Shown piece after piece: positions 51,247-59,902 of a DNA stretch of 64,000 bases (position 1 is the first letter of the stretch; each line of letters begins with the position of its first letter). Under the pieces are notes generated by a model. That model was not told where the DNA came from. It was given only the letters and a program-made list of their open reading frames with translations, and searched no databases. Origin of the DNA: Actinomadura sp. KC06 (GTDB taxonomy: Bacteria > Actinomycetota > Actinomycetes > Streptosporangiales > Streptosporangiaceae); NCBI RefSeq assembly GCF_004348735.1, contig NZ_SMKT01000022.1, positions 1 through 64,000 of the forward strand. The letters run 5' to 3'. Position numbers and translations under genes: made by a program.

Positions 51247-51258
51247 CTCGGTCGGGGA

Positions 51259-52155
51259 CTAGAGGAGGGCTGGGGCGAGTCGCTCGTACTCGTCGGCGGA
51301 CGACGCCAGGTCCGGGGTGAACACCGTGACGCACACGTGGTCGGCGCCCGCGTCCAGATGGTCCTGGATTCTGCTCCGGATGGCGTCTTCGTCGCCCCAG
51401 GGGAAGCAGGCGTCGATGACCTCGTCCGACCCGCCGCCGGCGAGGGCCGCATCGTCGTATCCGAGGTTCTTGAGCGAGCGGACGTACGGCGAACCGGGCA
51501 TCTCCAGCATCTGCGTCCCCCTCGCGATGCCGCGCGCCTTCTCCGGATCCGTCTCCCGGATCGCGGTCTGCATGACGACGAGCAGTTTGTCCGGGCCGAG
51601 CCGCTCCCGGGCCAACCTGGTGTGCTCGACGGGCATGGCCGCCGGGAGCGCGCCGTCCGCCTTCTCTCGCGCCACGTCCTGCATCTTCGGTCCCAATGCC
51701 GCCACCATCCGGGGGAACGGCACCTCGGGCGTCGGCGCGGCCTCGACCGCCGCGTCCATGTCGTCCAGATACCGGCGCATCCGATTCAGTGGACTCGTCC
51801 ACTTCTGCCCGCTCTGCTCGACGATCGCGCCTATGCTGACGCCGACGCCGAGCGCGAGGCGTCCCGGATAGGCGTCGGCCAGCACGGACGCGGCGCCCTG
51901 CATGGCGGCCGGATGCCGCGCCCACAGGTTCGCGACCGCCGACCCGAGCACCACGTGCCGGGTCGCCGCGAGCATCACGCTCAGCTGCGTGAACACCTCG
52001 CGGCCTCCGATGCCTTCGTTCACCCAGATCGACCCGTAGCCCGCGTCCTCGATGCGGCGCGCCGCCCGCCGCCATTCCTCGGCGGGCGCGATGGGCGTCA
52101 TGAGCCCCACGCCGATCCGTCCCAGCCGCTTCCTCGCCTCGTCCACCGTCGTCAT
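51259..52155 (-). CDS. LLM-class F420-dependent oxidoreductase
   Basis: A 298-residue luciferase-like TIM-barrel enzyme (RIGVGLMTPIAPAEEWRRAARRIEDAGYGSIWVNEGIGGREVF, LGSAVANLWARHPAAMQGAASVLADAYPGRLALGVGVS). Actinomycete members use F420 to oxidise or reduce alcohols, ketones or xenobiotics. It is divergent from a TetR regulator with a palindrome between, so it is the likely regulated target. Its UAG stop is followed in frame by 54 open codons. Confidence 0.88.
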   Translation of the reverse strand: MTTVDEARKRLGRIGVGLMTPIAPAEEWRRAARRIEDAGYGSIWVNEGIGGREVFTQLSVMLAATRHVVLGSAVANLWARHPAAMQGAASVLADAYPGRLALGVGVSIGAIVEQSGQKWTSPLNRMRRYLDDMDAAVEAAPTPEVPFPRMVAALGPKMQDVAREKADGALPAAMPVEHTRLARERLGPDKLLVVMQTAIRETDPEKARGIARGTQMLEMPGSPYVRSLKNLGYDDAALAGGGSDEVIDACFPWGDEDAIRSRIQDHLDAGADHVCVTVFTPDLASSADEYERLAPALL

Positions 52156-52196
52156 CGGCTCTCCCTATAATCGGAACGTGCAACCCGCTTTAAGGG

Positions 52197-52211
52197 ACGT
52201 TAGCGGAACGT
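52197..52211. promoter_or_regulatory. Candidate TetR operator
   Basis: ACGTT-AGCGG-AACGT is a 15-base inverted repeat in the 90-base gap between the oxidoreductase and TetR genes. Its right half repeats as CGGAACGT at 52172-52179. Position and symmetry suit the adjacent TetR regulator. Confidence 0.45.
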
Positions 52212-52245
52212 ACGCCCCGCTTGTCAATCGTGGGAGGAGAAATTA

Positions 52246-52947
52246 GTGAGCGGCCAGCCGCGGCGCGCCGACGCCCGCCGGAATCGCGACCGCATCCTCC
52301 AGGCGGCGTTCGAGGCGTTCGCCGCCGACGGCCGCCTCGCCCCGCTCGACGAGATCGCCCGCCGGGCCGGCGTCGGCGCCGGGACGGTCTACCGCAACTT
52401 CGCCACCAAAGAGGCCCTGTTCAAGGCCGTCGTCACCGACCGCATCGAGCGCATCATCACCGAGGCGCGCGCCCTCATCGACGCGGACGACGACCCGGCG
52501 GAGGCCTTCTACGGCTTCCTCACCTGGGTCGTCGAGCGCGCGATGTTCAACCACGCCCTGTGCGACGCGCTGGCGATGGAGATGGGCGCCTTCGACGAGT
52601 CCGGCCAGGACGCGGAGTTCACCACGGCCCTGGACGCTCTGCTCCGCCGAGCCCAGTCCGCCGGCGCGGTCCGTCCGGACGTGAGCGTGCAGGACGTCCG
52701 GACTCTCCTGGTCGGCGCCATGCTCATGGAACGCCTCCGCCGCCGTGACGGCCCCCCGGGACGTATGGCGTCCCTGGCCTGCGACGCCCTGCGTCCTGCA
52801 ACGAAATGTAACGAAACTGCGCCCCGTAACGAAACACGGTGCGAGCTCTGCGCGACCGCCTTCACGCCCGCCGCCACGGGCCGCCCTGCCCGCTTCTGCA
52901 GCGCCGCCTGCCGCCAGAAGGCCCACCGCCGCGCGAAACCCACCTGA
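52246..52947 (+). CDS. TetR-family regulator with C-terminal zinc ribbon
   Basis: A 233-residue protein. Residues 1-185 are a TetR regulator (RRNRDRILQAAFEAFAADGRLAPLDEIARRAGVGAGTVYRNFATKEALF). The last 40 residues are unrelated: CELCATAFTPAATGRPARFCSAACRQKAHRR, a CxxC...CxxxC zinc-ribbon seen as a small stand-alone or terminal module in actinobacterial proteins. The join (ATKCNETAPRNETR) is coded by a local low-GC stretch with three AACGAAA copies. It probably represses the divergent F420 oxidoreductase. GGGAGGAGA precedes the GTG start. Confidence 0.82.
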   Translation: MSGQPRRADARRNRDRILQAAFEAFAADGRLAPLDEIARRAGVGAGTVYRNFATKEALFKAVVTDRIERIITEARALIDADDDPAEAFYGFLTWVVERAMFNHALCDALAMEMGAFDESGQDAEFTTALDALLRRAQSAGAVRPDVSVQDVRTLLVGAMLMERLRRRDGPPGRMASLACDALRPATKCNETAPRNETRCELCATAFTPAATGRPARFCSAACRQKAHRRAKPT

Positions 52948-52948
52948 C

Positions 52949-53638
52949 CTACAGGCGGGTGCGGTATTCCTCCAGGCGTTCGGCGAGCTCCTGGGGTCTG
53001 CTGAGCGCCAGCGCGTGTCCGCCGGGCATCTCGTCCACCGGAATGCCCAGCCGTTCGCCCACGACACGGCGCTGGAATTCGAGCGGGAAGAGGCGGTCGT
53101 CCCGTCCTTGCAGGAAGACGGTCGGAGTGCTCGGCCACCCCTGAAGCGGCCACGGTTCCGTGAACGGCGTCCCCGACTGCGCCGGCTCGCCCTGGGCGAA
53201 CGCCTCCGCCGTCACCTCCGGTGGGACGTCGTGGAAGAAGATCTCCTCGGCATCGAACTCCGCGGACAGAGTGCGTCCCTCCCGCGCCGCATGGTCGGCC
53301 ATGGCCTTCGACTGTCCGGTGTTGTCCCACCAGGCGCCGCCCGTTTCACCGGGAGCCGGCACCATCGCGTTGAGCAAGACCAGCAAGTCCACCGGCACCC
53401 GTTCGCAGACGAGCGGGGCCGTGAAGCCGCCCATGGACTGTGCCACCAGGATTACGTTCGTCCGACCGCCGATCGCGTCCACCACGGTGTCGGCGTACTC
53501 GCGGAGCCCGGCCGAATCGTCACCGGCCGGAAGCTCGACGGCGACGACCTCGTGCCCCCGAGCCTGCAACTCCGGAACAAGCCGATGCCAGTACCACGCC
53601 TGCCCGCCGGCGCCTGGGATGAGCGTGTAGGTCGCCAT
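52949..53638 (-). CDS. Alpha/beta hydrolase
   Basis: A 229-residue hydrolase of the EstC/salicylate-esterase-like group. LIPGAGGQAWYWHRLVPELQARGHEVVAVELPAGDD is the opening strand and oxyanion loop, VAQSMGGFTAPLV the nucleophile elbow, GRDDRLFP the acid strand, and GGHALALSRP the histidine. It is convergent with the TetR gene, with stops two bases apart. Substrate unknown. Confidence 0.88.
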   Translation of the reverse strand: MATYTLIPGAGGQAWYWHRLVPELQARGHEVVAVELPAGDDSAGLREYADTVVDAIGGRTNVILVAQSMGGFTAPLVCERVPVDLLVLLNAMVPAPGETGGAWWDNTGQSKAMADHAAREGRTLSAEFDAEEIFFHDVPPEVTAEAFAQGEPAQSGTPFTEPWPLQGWPSTPTVFLQGRDDRLFPLEFQRRVVGERLGIPVDEMPGGHALALSRPQELAERLEEYRTRL

Positions 53639-54366
53639 GGGTCTCCGTCCCGTGGGGCCGTCCTCGATGGGAGGACGCTACCGGTCGCCCCCGACATTTC
53701 CAGAGCGCCCACTCATAACCTGGGGTGACTCGCCGACCTGCCCGGACGCCGTGCGGCACATCGCGAACGCCCGACATGGCGGGGGAACGGTGGATCGATT
53801 CGGCGTCCCTGCACTGCGTGCTGTCCGAGATGAGCCAGAACGTCCTGCCGCGGCTCCTGCGCCCTCGAACAGGCCGACGTCGCCCGGCACCCGACACTGA
53901 AAACGCCCACCAGCACCCGCGCGTACGCCGACCAGGATCTCGAACCGGGTCCCTCCTCGCCCGTGCGAAGTGAGGTAAGTCGCGCCTTCCTCGACATGTC
54001 GTCCACCGCCGACCTCAACGTGGAAGCGATGACGTTCGCACTAAATCCACGTTTGACCCCGACCACCGCATCAGACGCGACCGCCCCCGAGTGGCCTTCC
54101 GTTTCCAGAACGACAACTCCACGGCGGCGCTCGAATCCGGCCGCCTCCACATCACTCGGGCAGACCCGCTGCTACCCACCAAAGCCACCCACCCCCGAAG
54201 TCGGCACGCACAGGACACCGGCATTCCGCAGACGTCCACAAGCGGGGCCATTGGGACCGATGAACCTTCCCACCCAGAGGTCGAGACGATCTCCCGGCCC
54301 GCTTCCTCGCCTGCTGTCGACGTCCGCCGCCCCACCCCCCTGACAGCGCGGCGCGGCGTCCTTTTC
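53639..54366. other. Gene-poor, apparently decayed region
   Basis: About 730 bases with no frame showing a domain, ribosome site or coding bias. The GC content looks lower than in genes around it. Short frames on both strands overlap without pattern. It ends at a LexA box. It may be a remnant of lost genes or a transferred segment. Confidence 0.5.
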
Positions 54367-54390
54367 TCGAACACCTGTTCGGGCTAGGGT
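54367..54390 (+). promoter_or_regulatory. LexA (SOS) box and -10 of the DUF6504-like gene
   Basis: TCGAAC-ACCT-GTTCGG at 54367-54382 matches the actinobacterial SOS box TCGAAC-N4-GTTCGA with one mismatch. A TANNNT -10, TAGGGT (54385-54390), follows at once. Eight bases later is the GTG at 54399, so transcription is probably LexA-repressed and leaderless. Confidence 0.75.
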
Positions 54391-54398
54391 GACGTCTC

Positions 54399-54626
54399 GT
54401 GCTCATCGATGAACCGGTCTCCGCGGAGACGACGCCCACCGGCCGACCGTCCCGGACCACCGGCCCGCGCGGCTGCTACCGGGTGCGTCGCGTCCTAGAG
54501 GAATGGCAGGCGCCCGGCGAAGCGAGGTACTACCGCCTCCAGGTCGCCACCCCGGACGGTCCAGCGGTCGCCGAAGTGATCGCAGCCGCTACCTCCCAGT
54601 GGACACTCCGCCGAATCTGGCCATGA
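54399..54626 (+). CDS. DUF6504-like small protein under SOS control
   Basis: A 75-residue protein: N-terminal LIDEPVSAETTPTGRPSRTTGPRGCYRVRRVLEEWQAPGEARYYRLQV, then PAVAEVIAAATSQWTLRRIWP. The pattern (LIDEPV..., a basic YRV-x-R-VLEEW strand, YYRLQV, and a terminal W-x-LRR-x-W) resembles DUF6504. That family often lies beside imuA'/imuB/dnaE2 translesion polymerase genes in actinobacteria; none is visible here. A LexA box and -10 lie directly upstream. It is probably part of DNA-damage tolerance. Family identity is moderate. Confidence 0.6.
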   Translation: MLIDEPVSAETTPTGRPSRTTGPRGCYRVRRVLEEWQAPGEARYYRLQVATPDGPAVAEVIAAATSQWTLRRIWP

Positions 54627-54675
54627 CCCCCACCGCCTCCAGGAAACACCTACCGGGCCGACGTGCCAGCCAAAA

Positions 54676-55365
54676 TCACTTAGGCAGCCGCAGCACGATG
54701 CGATTCGAGAAACCCCCACGAATCGCCGCCTTGGCCGAACGCCGTTCCTCCAATTCCTCCGGCGAGATTCCGTGAACCGCCGCAAGAGCGTGGACGACCT
54801 CCAGCAGATCAGAAAGCTCGCCGGGGTCTCCGCTCGCGACGTACTCACCGGCCTCCTCGTAGAGCTTCGCGCGCAGCAATGACGCATGCTCATCAGGACC
54901 TGCGACTCGGGTATCCGGACGCCGCCCGTCCTCCCGGATGATCTCGGGTATGCGATCCCGGACCAGCTTCTCAGCATGTCCGATGCCGTCCTTGCCGCGA
55001 TGCGCCGTAGCGCCATGACGCCGGTCCAACGACTGGACCCACTTCACCGCGACCGCCGCCGTCTGGACGAGCTCCGTCCGGAGAGCGCGGGGATCCGACT
55101 CGGCAAGCGCCTCGAAGAACTCCTCCGCCAGGATGTGCCGCCACGTCAACTCTCCGCGCGTCCATGCCGCAGCGCATTCCTGTTTGGCCTCCTCCGCACT
55201 TTCGGCGAACTCCGGCCCGCTCCCGTCCGGGAACTCCTGGACACCCCCCATCCGATCCTGGGCCTCACGCTCAGCCGCAACGTCCGCCAGCACCTTCGCC
55301 AACGCCCCCGGCACCAGATCGTTCTCCAAATCAGGGATCTCGCTCGAATTCCATGAAGCAGTCAC
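54676..55365 (-). CDS. MazG-like nucleotide pyrophosphohydrolase with extra N-terminal domain
   Basis: A 229-residue protein. The C-terminal half matches the PRA-PH/MazG-like house-cleaning fold: AEKLVRDRIPEIIREDGRRPDTRVAGPDEHASLLRAKLYEEAGEYVAS...LSDLLEVVHAL, with the metal-binding E-x3-E...E-x2-D pattern. The N-terminal half (VLADVAAEREAQDRMGGVQEFPDG ... TWRHILAEEFFEALAESDPRALRTELVQTAAVAVKWVQSLDRR) resembles phage- and toxin-linked dNTPase-like helical domains. It may hydrolyse damaged NTPs. The GTG start has GGAG. It is convergent with the SOS-controlled gene. Confidence 0.75.
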   Translation of the reverse strand: MTASWNSSEIPDLENDLVPGALAKVLADVAAEREAQDRMGGVQEFPDGSGPEFAESAEEAKQECAAAWTRGELTWRHILAEEFFEALAESDPRALRTELVQTAAVAVKWVQSLDRRHGATAHRGKDGIGHAEKLVRDRIPEIIREDGRRPDTRVAGPDEHASLLRAKLYEEAGEYVASGDPGELSDLLEVVHALAAVHGISPEELEERRSAKAAIRGGFSNRIVLRLPK

Positions 55366-56624
55366 AGAGCGCGCTCCATAAGTAGTTGAGACGGGCCGAA
55401 CCGCGGCTGACAAACCGTCCGCGCCTTGAACAGCCGCCCGCCAGGCCCATCCCCTCCCGGAACCACCCACCAAACGACCGCGAGGTCATTGTCCTGCACC
55501 TCCGCCCGAACGAGCACCTACCCGCTTCAGCCTCCCGTCCCCCAAAGCCGTGGCAGCGCCCCTCCCGGCAATCCGCGCTCCACCCCTTCCTTCTACGGGA
55601 ACGCCTCCCCGCCGCGCCCAGCACCTCTGCACCTGCCCCTCGGAACCCTGGCACCGGCCGCGCCGACCGACCAGTGGCGTCCACAAGTGGCGGCGACCAG
55701 CCATGGCGTCGCGCGTCGCGGCAACTCGCATCCCACTCCTGCGTCTGCACCAGCGTGTCTCGTACAGTGACCAGCGCCCACCCCGTATCTGGTTCTCGCC
55801 GGCCCGGCGGCAAGTGCGGGTGCTCTGCCCTCTCACCGGCCACACACTGGCCACTGGTCGCGACACTCCCGGCCAGCAAGTCACACCCAGCCCTTGTTCG
55901 CACGCCTCCGGTCGTGACCAGCGCTTCGCTATGCATCTCGTCGAGCAGCGCGAACGACAGGTCGAGCAACGCGGCGGGGAGTCGTTGACGCCGCGCAACA
56001 GCACGCCCTGATTGCGGATGTCGCGGATGCCGTACTACCTGTACATGCGACATGATCCCCAACAGCGAGCACTGGCGGCTCGCGGTCTGGATCTTGTGTC
56101 CCCGGCGCGGTGGGTGGGGAACGCCGGTCCTCCCACCAATCAACCTGAGCAATTGTGGTTGTGCGGTCCGGGAGTCCTCACTCCACCTCGTCGCCTGCAC
56201 CCGCACATCTCCGGGCGTGACTGGCACTTCACTCGGCACGTGGCCCTTGCTGCCCTGGGCGGTTGGTGCGGAGACCTGCGGTCCGCTCACCGGCCACGTC
56301 GACCAGCTGAGTCGGCGTCCAAGTCCGGAGCGCCTCGGACCTTCGTCTGTACAGGAGAAACACGGGGACGTGCAGCGCGGTCTCTGTGAATTCGGCTACG
56401 GCGGCGTCGTTCCGCTGGTGGGGAAGCTCTGTGGGACGGGCTGTTCACATCTTGGGGCGCCGTTGCTGGCGCTGAGACGCGCGGGATAGCGGGTGGCGCG
56501 ACGAGGATCTGGGGTGCGCGGGCCTGATGGCTGCCTTCGGGGCTGTCGGTCAGGCGAGCGTGTCCGGTCCAGCCTCCCTACCCCCTGTGGAGAAAGGCCG
56601 GACCGGGCACGCTCTAGCTGTGCT
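55366..56624. other. Long gene-poor region
   Basis: About 1.26 kb with visibly lower GC than flanking genes. A minus-strand frame across 55331-56290 and several plus-strand frames exist, but they show no family, poor codon bias and no ribosome site. No transposase or tRNA is recognised. It probably represents decayed or horizontally acquired DNA beside the peptidase gene. Confidence 0.5.
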
Positions 56625-56671
56625 GACGGCTGGTGCTCCAGCCGTCGTGGGACCGTGTGTCACCGGTCCCA
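56625..56671 (-). terminator. Two tandem hairpins after the peptidase gene
   Basis: GACGGCTGG/CCAGCCGTC (56625-56646, 9 pairs, 4-base loop) and TGGGACCG/CGGTCCCA (56648-56671, 8 pairs, 8-base loop) lie 8-55 bases beyond the stop codon of the minus-strand peptidase. Confidence 0.75.
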
Positions 56672-56678
56672 GGGGTGG

Positions 56679-59147
56679 TCACGATCGCTTGCCGTTGCCG
56701 GATGCCGGCTGGGCGCCTACGGCGACCTTCCATAGGGCGTAGGCGATCGCGTCGGAGCAGCGGTCGAGTGCGGTCGTGTTGACGTTGCTGGGGTAGCTGT
56801 CGCAGGACTGGTGGTAGCACCGGTCGAACGCCTGGTTGGCGGTGCCGCCCCACTTCTGCGCCTGGGCAGCGGTCTTGCGTGCCGGAGCGCCGGTGAACAG
56901 GAACGTCGTGGCGATCCCGGCGTTGCGGAACGAGCCGTCGTCACTGCAGCACTCGGCGACCTCTTCTGTCGGCACGTTAATCGAGTCGAAGTACTCCTTC
57001 AGGTTCTTCGCCAGCGGCGAGTTGATGTCGTCGATGAAGTAGCCCGGGTTCGGCGAGCCGACCATGTCGAAGTTGAAATAGCCCTTGATCTTCGTCCGGT
57101 CGGTTGCCGACAGGCGGCTCACGTAGTACTTCGAACCGCGCAGGCCCTGCTCCTCGTCCGTCCACCAGGCGAACCGCACGTGGTTGAGCATGGTGGGCTT
57201 GGACTGGGCGAGCTGGAGCGCTACCTCCAGCTGGGCCGCGGACCCGGTGCCGTTGTCGTTGATGCCCGGACCCGCCGCGACGCTGTCGAGGTGGGCGCCG
57301 AACATGTAGACGTTGTTGTCGTTGCCGCCGGGCCAGTCGGCGATCAGGTTGGGCCCGGCTCCGCCGCTGCATCCGGACGCGCAGGCCTGGCGGGCCACGG
57401 TGAACCCGGCGGCCTTCAACTTCTGCTCGATGTAGGACACCGACGCGGTGTAGCCGGGGCCCGTGGAGCGGCGATTGCCGCCGTTGCTGCTGGCGATGGT
57501 CTGGAACTGCTGCAGGTGTGCCTTGACGCTCTCGACGTTGATGTCAGGCGGTGCCGCCGCTTTTGGGGTACCGCCCCCGACCGTGTAGGCGGTGGCCTCG
57601 TTCGCTCCTGGGGTGCAGGTCGGCTCACCGGACTGCGCGCCGAGCTGGACGGCGTCCCAGGCCGCCTTGACCTTGTTGAACGACGCGCAGGTGGCGTCGA
57701 GGTTCTTCGCCGCGGTGAGCGTCAGCGTGCGGTACCGGCCGTAGCTGGTGCCGGACGTCTTGAGCATCATCGCGTTGTAGAAGATCTTCGCGGCGTTCAT
57801 GACGCCGATCCCCGTCAGCTGGCCGCCCTGGCAGACCGGGCTGTTCGGCTTGCCGCCACCCGGCTGGGAGCCCTCGGCGAGCAGGTAGAACCAGTGGTTG
57901 CCCGGCCCGGCCGCCTTGTGCACCTCCATCCGCGGAACGGACGACGAGTAGCAGTTCGGGTCGTTGTTGACCTGCGACGGGTTGTACATGTTGCGGATCG
58001 GGCCCCGCCCGACCAGGTCGACCAGCTCACCGACGAGGTAGTCCGGAGTGTCGGCCGGGTTGTTGATGGCGTGCTCTACGACCGCGCCCCACACGTCTCC
58101 GACGAACTCCTGGGTGCCGCCGCCGGACATGCCGCCGGGGGTGAAGTTGTCGAGCCCGTGACCGAACTCGTGGGCCACCACGTCGGTCGAGGTGAGCCAC
58201 TGGTTGCGCTGGTTGTGGCCGAACTGGGCGTCGGTGCCGTTCCAGTAGGCGTTGACGGCGTTGAGGCCGACCCTCGCCGGGGCCCATTGGTTGTTCCGCA
58301 GGCCGGTGCGCCCGAAGGACTTCAGCAGGTCCCAGAAAGCGGCGGAGGAGTACATGACGTCCACGCAGCCGGATTCCTTGTCGGTCTTGGACGCGCTGCC
58401 CCAGACGTCGTCCGGGCCGGTGAAGATCCGGTTGCCGCTGTAGTCGGCGCAGGTCAGGCCGGCCCGGTTCGGGTCCCGCATGGAGTAGGTGCTGCCGGAC
58501 TGGGTCGTCCCGATGGTCAGGTTCGGGCCGCCCCAGATGCCGGTGCCCGTACCCGCCTGGATGGTCTCCTGCGCGTCGAACCGCTTGCCGGTCAGCGCGT
58601 CGATGTAGACCTTCTTCCGGCTCGGCTGCTCGCCGTCCCGCCCGGACACGACCGTCTCCCACGCCAGCCTGGGCTTGGTCAGGGCGTGCACGACAAGGCG
58701 CGGCTTGAGCTCGGCCTTGTCCGGCTTGGTCAGCGCGGTGCGGGAGCGCCCCGCGGCGGCGGTCTCGCTCACCTTCGGGGTGGTTCCGACCGTGATCTGC
58801 TGATTCTGCGCCACCGAGAGGGTGCGGACGCGGCCCTTCCCGTCGGTGGCGATCACGAAGTCGCCGCCGACCACGGGAAGCCCGTGGTAAGTGCGCTCAT
58901 AGGCGACGTAGTACTGGTCCCACGGGGTGCCGACCACCTGGGTCCGGATGTACTTCTCGTCCTTTCCCGTGTACAGGTCGGCGGCGTTCCCGGCGATCAG
59001 CCGGTCCGCCGACGCCATCGCGGCCGCCTTCGGATCGGCGCTGGGGCCTCGACTGCCTCCGGTGGACGTCATGGCCGGAGCAGCCATGCCCGTCACCGCG
59101 AGTGCGGCGACCACCGTGGTCACCAGGAGATGATTTCTGCGTTTCAC
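56679..59147 (-). CDS. Secreted double peptidase: M4 thermolysin-like plus M28 aminopeptidase
   Basis: An 822-residue exported protein. The signal peptide is MKRRNHLLVTTVVAALAVTGMAAPAM. A propeptide of FTP/PepSY type follows (YYVAYERTYHGLPVVGGDFVIATDG). The M4 domain has HEFGHGLD at 326-333 as zinc site, and GTQEFVGDVWGAVVEH carrying the third ligand. After a Pro/Ala linker an M28 peptidase begins near residue 560: GAHLDS (His619), GINDNGTGSA, DEEQGLRGS, FNFDMVGSPN, and a late H-x-SCDSYP. Both catalytic sets look complete. Together they would cut proteins and trim the peptides. The two are usually separate proteins. Tandem hairpins follow the stop. Confidence 0.9.
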   Translation of the reverse strand: MKRRNHLLVTTVVAALAVTGMAAPAMTSTGGSRGPSADPKAAAMASADRLIAGNAADLYTGKDEKYIRTQVVGTPWDQYYVAYERTYHGLPVVGGDFVIATDGKGRVRTLSVAQNQQITVGTTPKVSETAAAGRSRTALTKPDKAELKPRLVVHALTKPRLAWETVVSGRDGEQPSRKKVYIDALTGKRFDAQETIQAGTGTGIWGGPNLTIGTTQSGSTYSMRDPNRAGLTCADYSGNRIFTGPDDVWGSASKTDKESGCVDVMYSSAAFWDLLKSFGRTGLRNNQWAPARVGLNAVNAYWNGTDAQFGHNQRNQWLTSTDVVAHEFGHGLDNFTPGGMSGGGTQEFVGDVWGAVVEHAINNPADTPDYLVGELVDLVGRGPIRNMYNPSQVNNDPNCYSSSVPRMEVHKAAGPGNHWFYLLAEGSQPGGGKPNSPVCQGGQLTGIGVMNAAKIFYNAMMLKTSGTSYGRYRTLTLTAAKNLDATCASFNKVKAAWDAVQLGAQSGEPTCTPGANEATAYTVGGGTPKAAAPPDINVESVKAHLQQFQTIASSNGGNRRSTGPGYTASVSYIEQKLKAAGFTVARQACASGCSGGAGPNLIADWPGGNDNNVYMFGAHLDSVAAGPGINDNGTGSAAQLEVALQLAQSKPTMLNHVRFAWWTDEEQGLRGSKYYVSRLSATDRTKIKGYFNFDMVGSPNPGYFIDDINSPLAKNLKEYFDSINVPTEEVAECCSDDGSFRNAGIATTFLFTGAPARKTAAQAQKWGGTANQAFDRCYHQSCDSYPSNVNTTALDRCSDAIAYALWKVAVGAQPASGNGKRS

Positions 59148-59902
59148 AGCCGCATGCCTCCATCAGGGCGGGGGTGAGGCCGCCCCGCGGGGGCGGGGCG
59201 GCGGCTGACGCGACGACGGACCGGGGGAGTGGCGGCGCGCACACGGTTTGGGGAGCTGTGCGGCGCGCGTGGCCGGCCATCGCGTCCTGCAAAGACGAGA
59301 TTGACACCTCATGAACGCGTGGGGACCATCACATTTGGTCATAAGTTCGCGCTATGTAGGCTGAACTGCGTCGTTTCCACTTACTTGGCCAAATTGTTGT
59401 GATGTCCAGCCTCATGCGTGCCATTGTCGATCTGAACGTCTCCTATCCCGCACCGAGTGACAACTCTTGGTATCGAATAAACGTTCGATTGGTTGGCGTT
59501 CTGGCGCGTCGTCGAGGGTGATCTGCGGTGATGAGGCCGAGGGTGCCGACGCGGCCCTCGACAGCGTCACGCCCTTGACCTCGCCGTTTGGCGCTTTCAT
59601 CCGTGCTTGCGGGACCCTTTTCGGACGTGGACGGCCTGCTTGCCACCGGCGACGATGTCCAGAGCGGGGAACCGGTCTCCAGGCCCGGAAGGACATCGTC
59701 GAAGTCGGCATCGCGGGTGCTCAGTGCCGAGGTCGAGGGACGGTGTCGCCCGCGCATGGGACCGTTCCGCAGCACGTGTCCGAGGAGAACTGGGCTTTTG
59801 GCTGTCGCGGTATGCGGAGCAGTCGCGCGGGCTCGGCAGCGGCGGCGGGTCGCGACTTCCGGTACGTGGGCGGTGCGCAAGGCGACCCGGTACCGGCGGA
59901 TG
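59148..59902. other. Intergenic region with an SOS-type palindrome
   Basis: No supported gene. The first 300 bases probably hold the promoter of the peptidase gene and include GACCA-N7-TGGTC at 59324-59340. TCGAAT-AAAC-GTTCGA at 59473-59488 fits the LexA box in 11 of 12 positions but precedes no recognised gene. Later frames overlap each other without domain or coding bias. Confidence 0.5.

Noticed and set aside
55331-56290. A 319-codon minus-strand frame
   Set aside because: It has poor coding bias, no ribosome site and no recognisable motif, and overlaps the start of the pyrophosphohydrolase.
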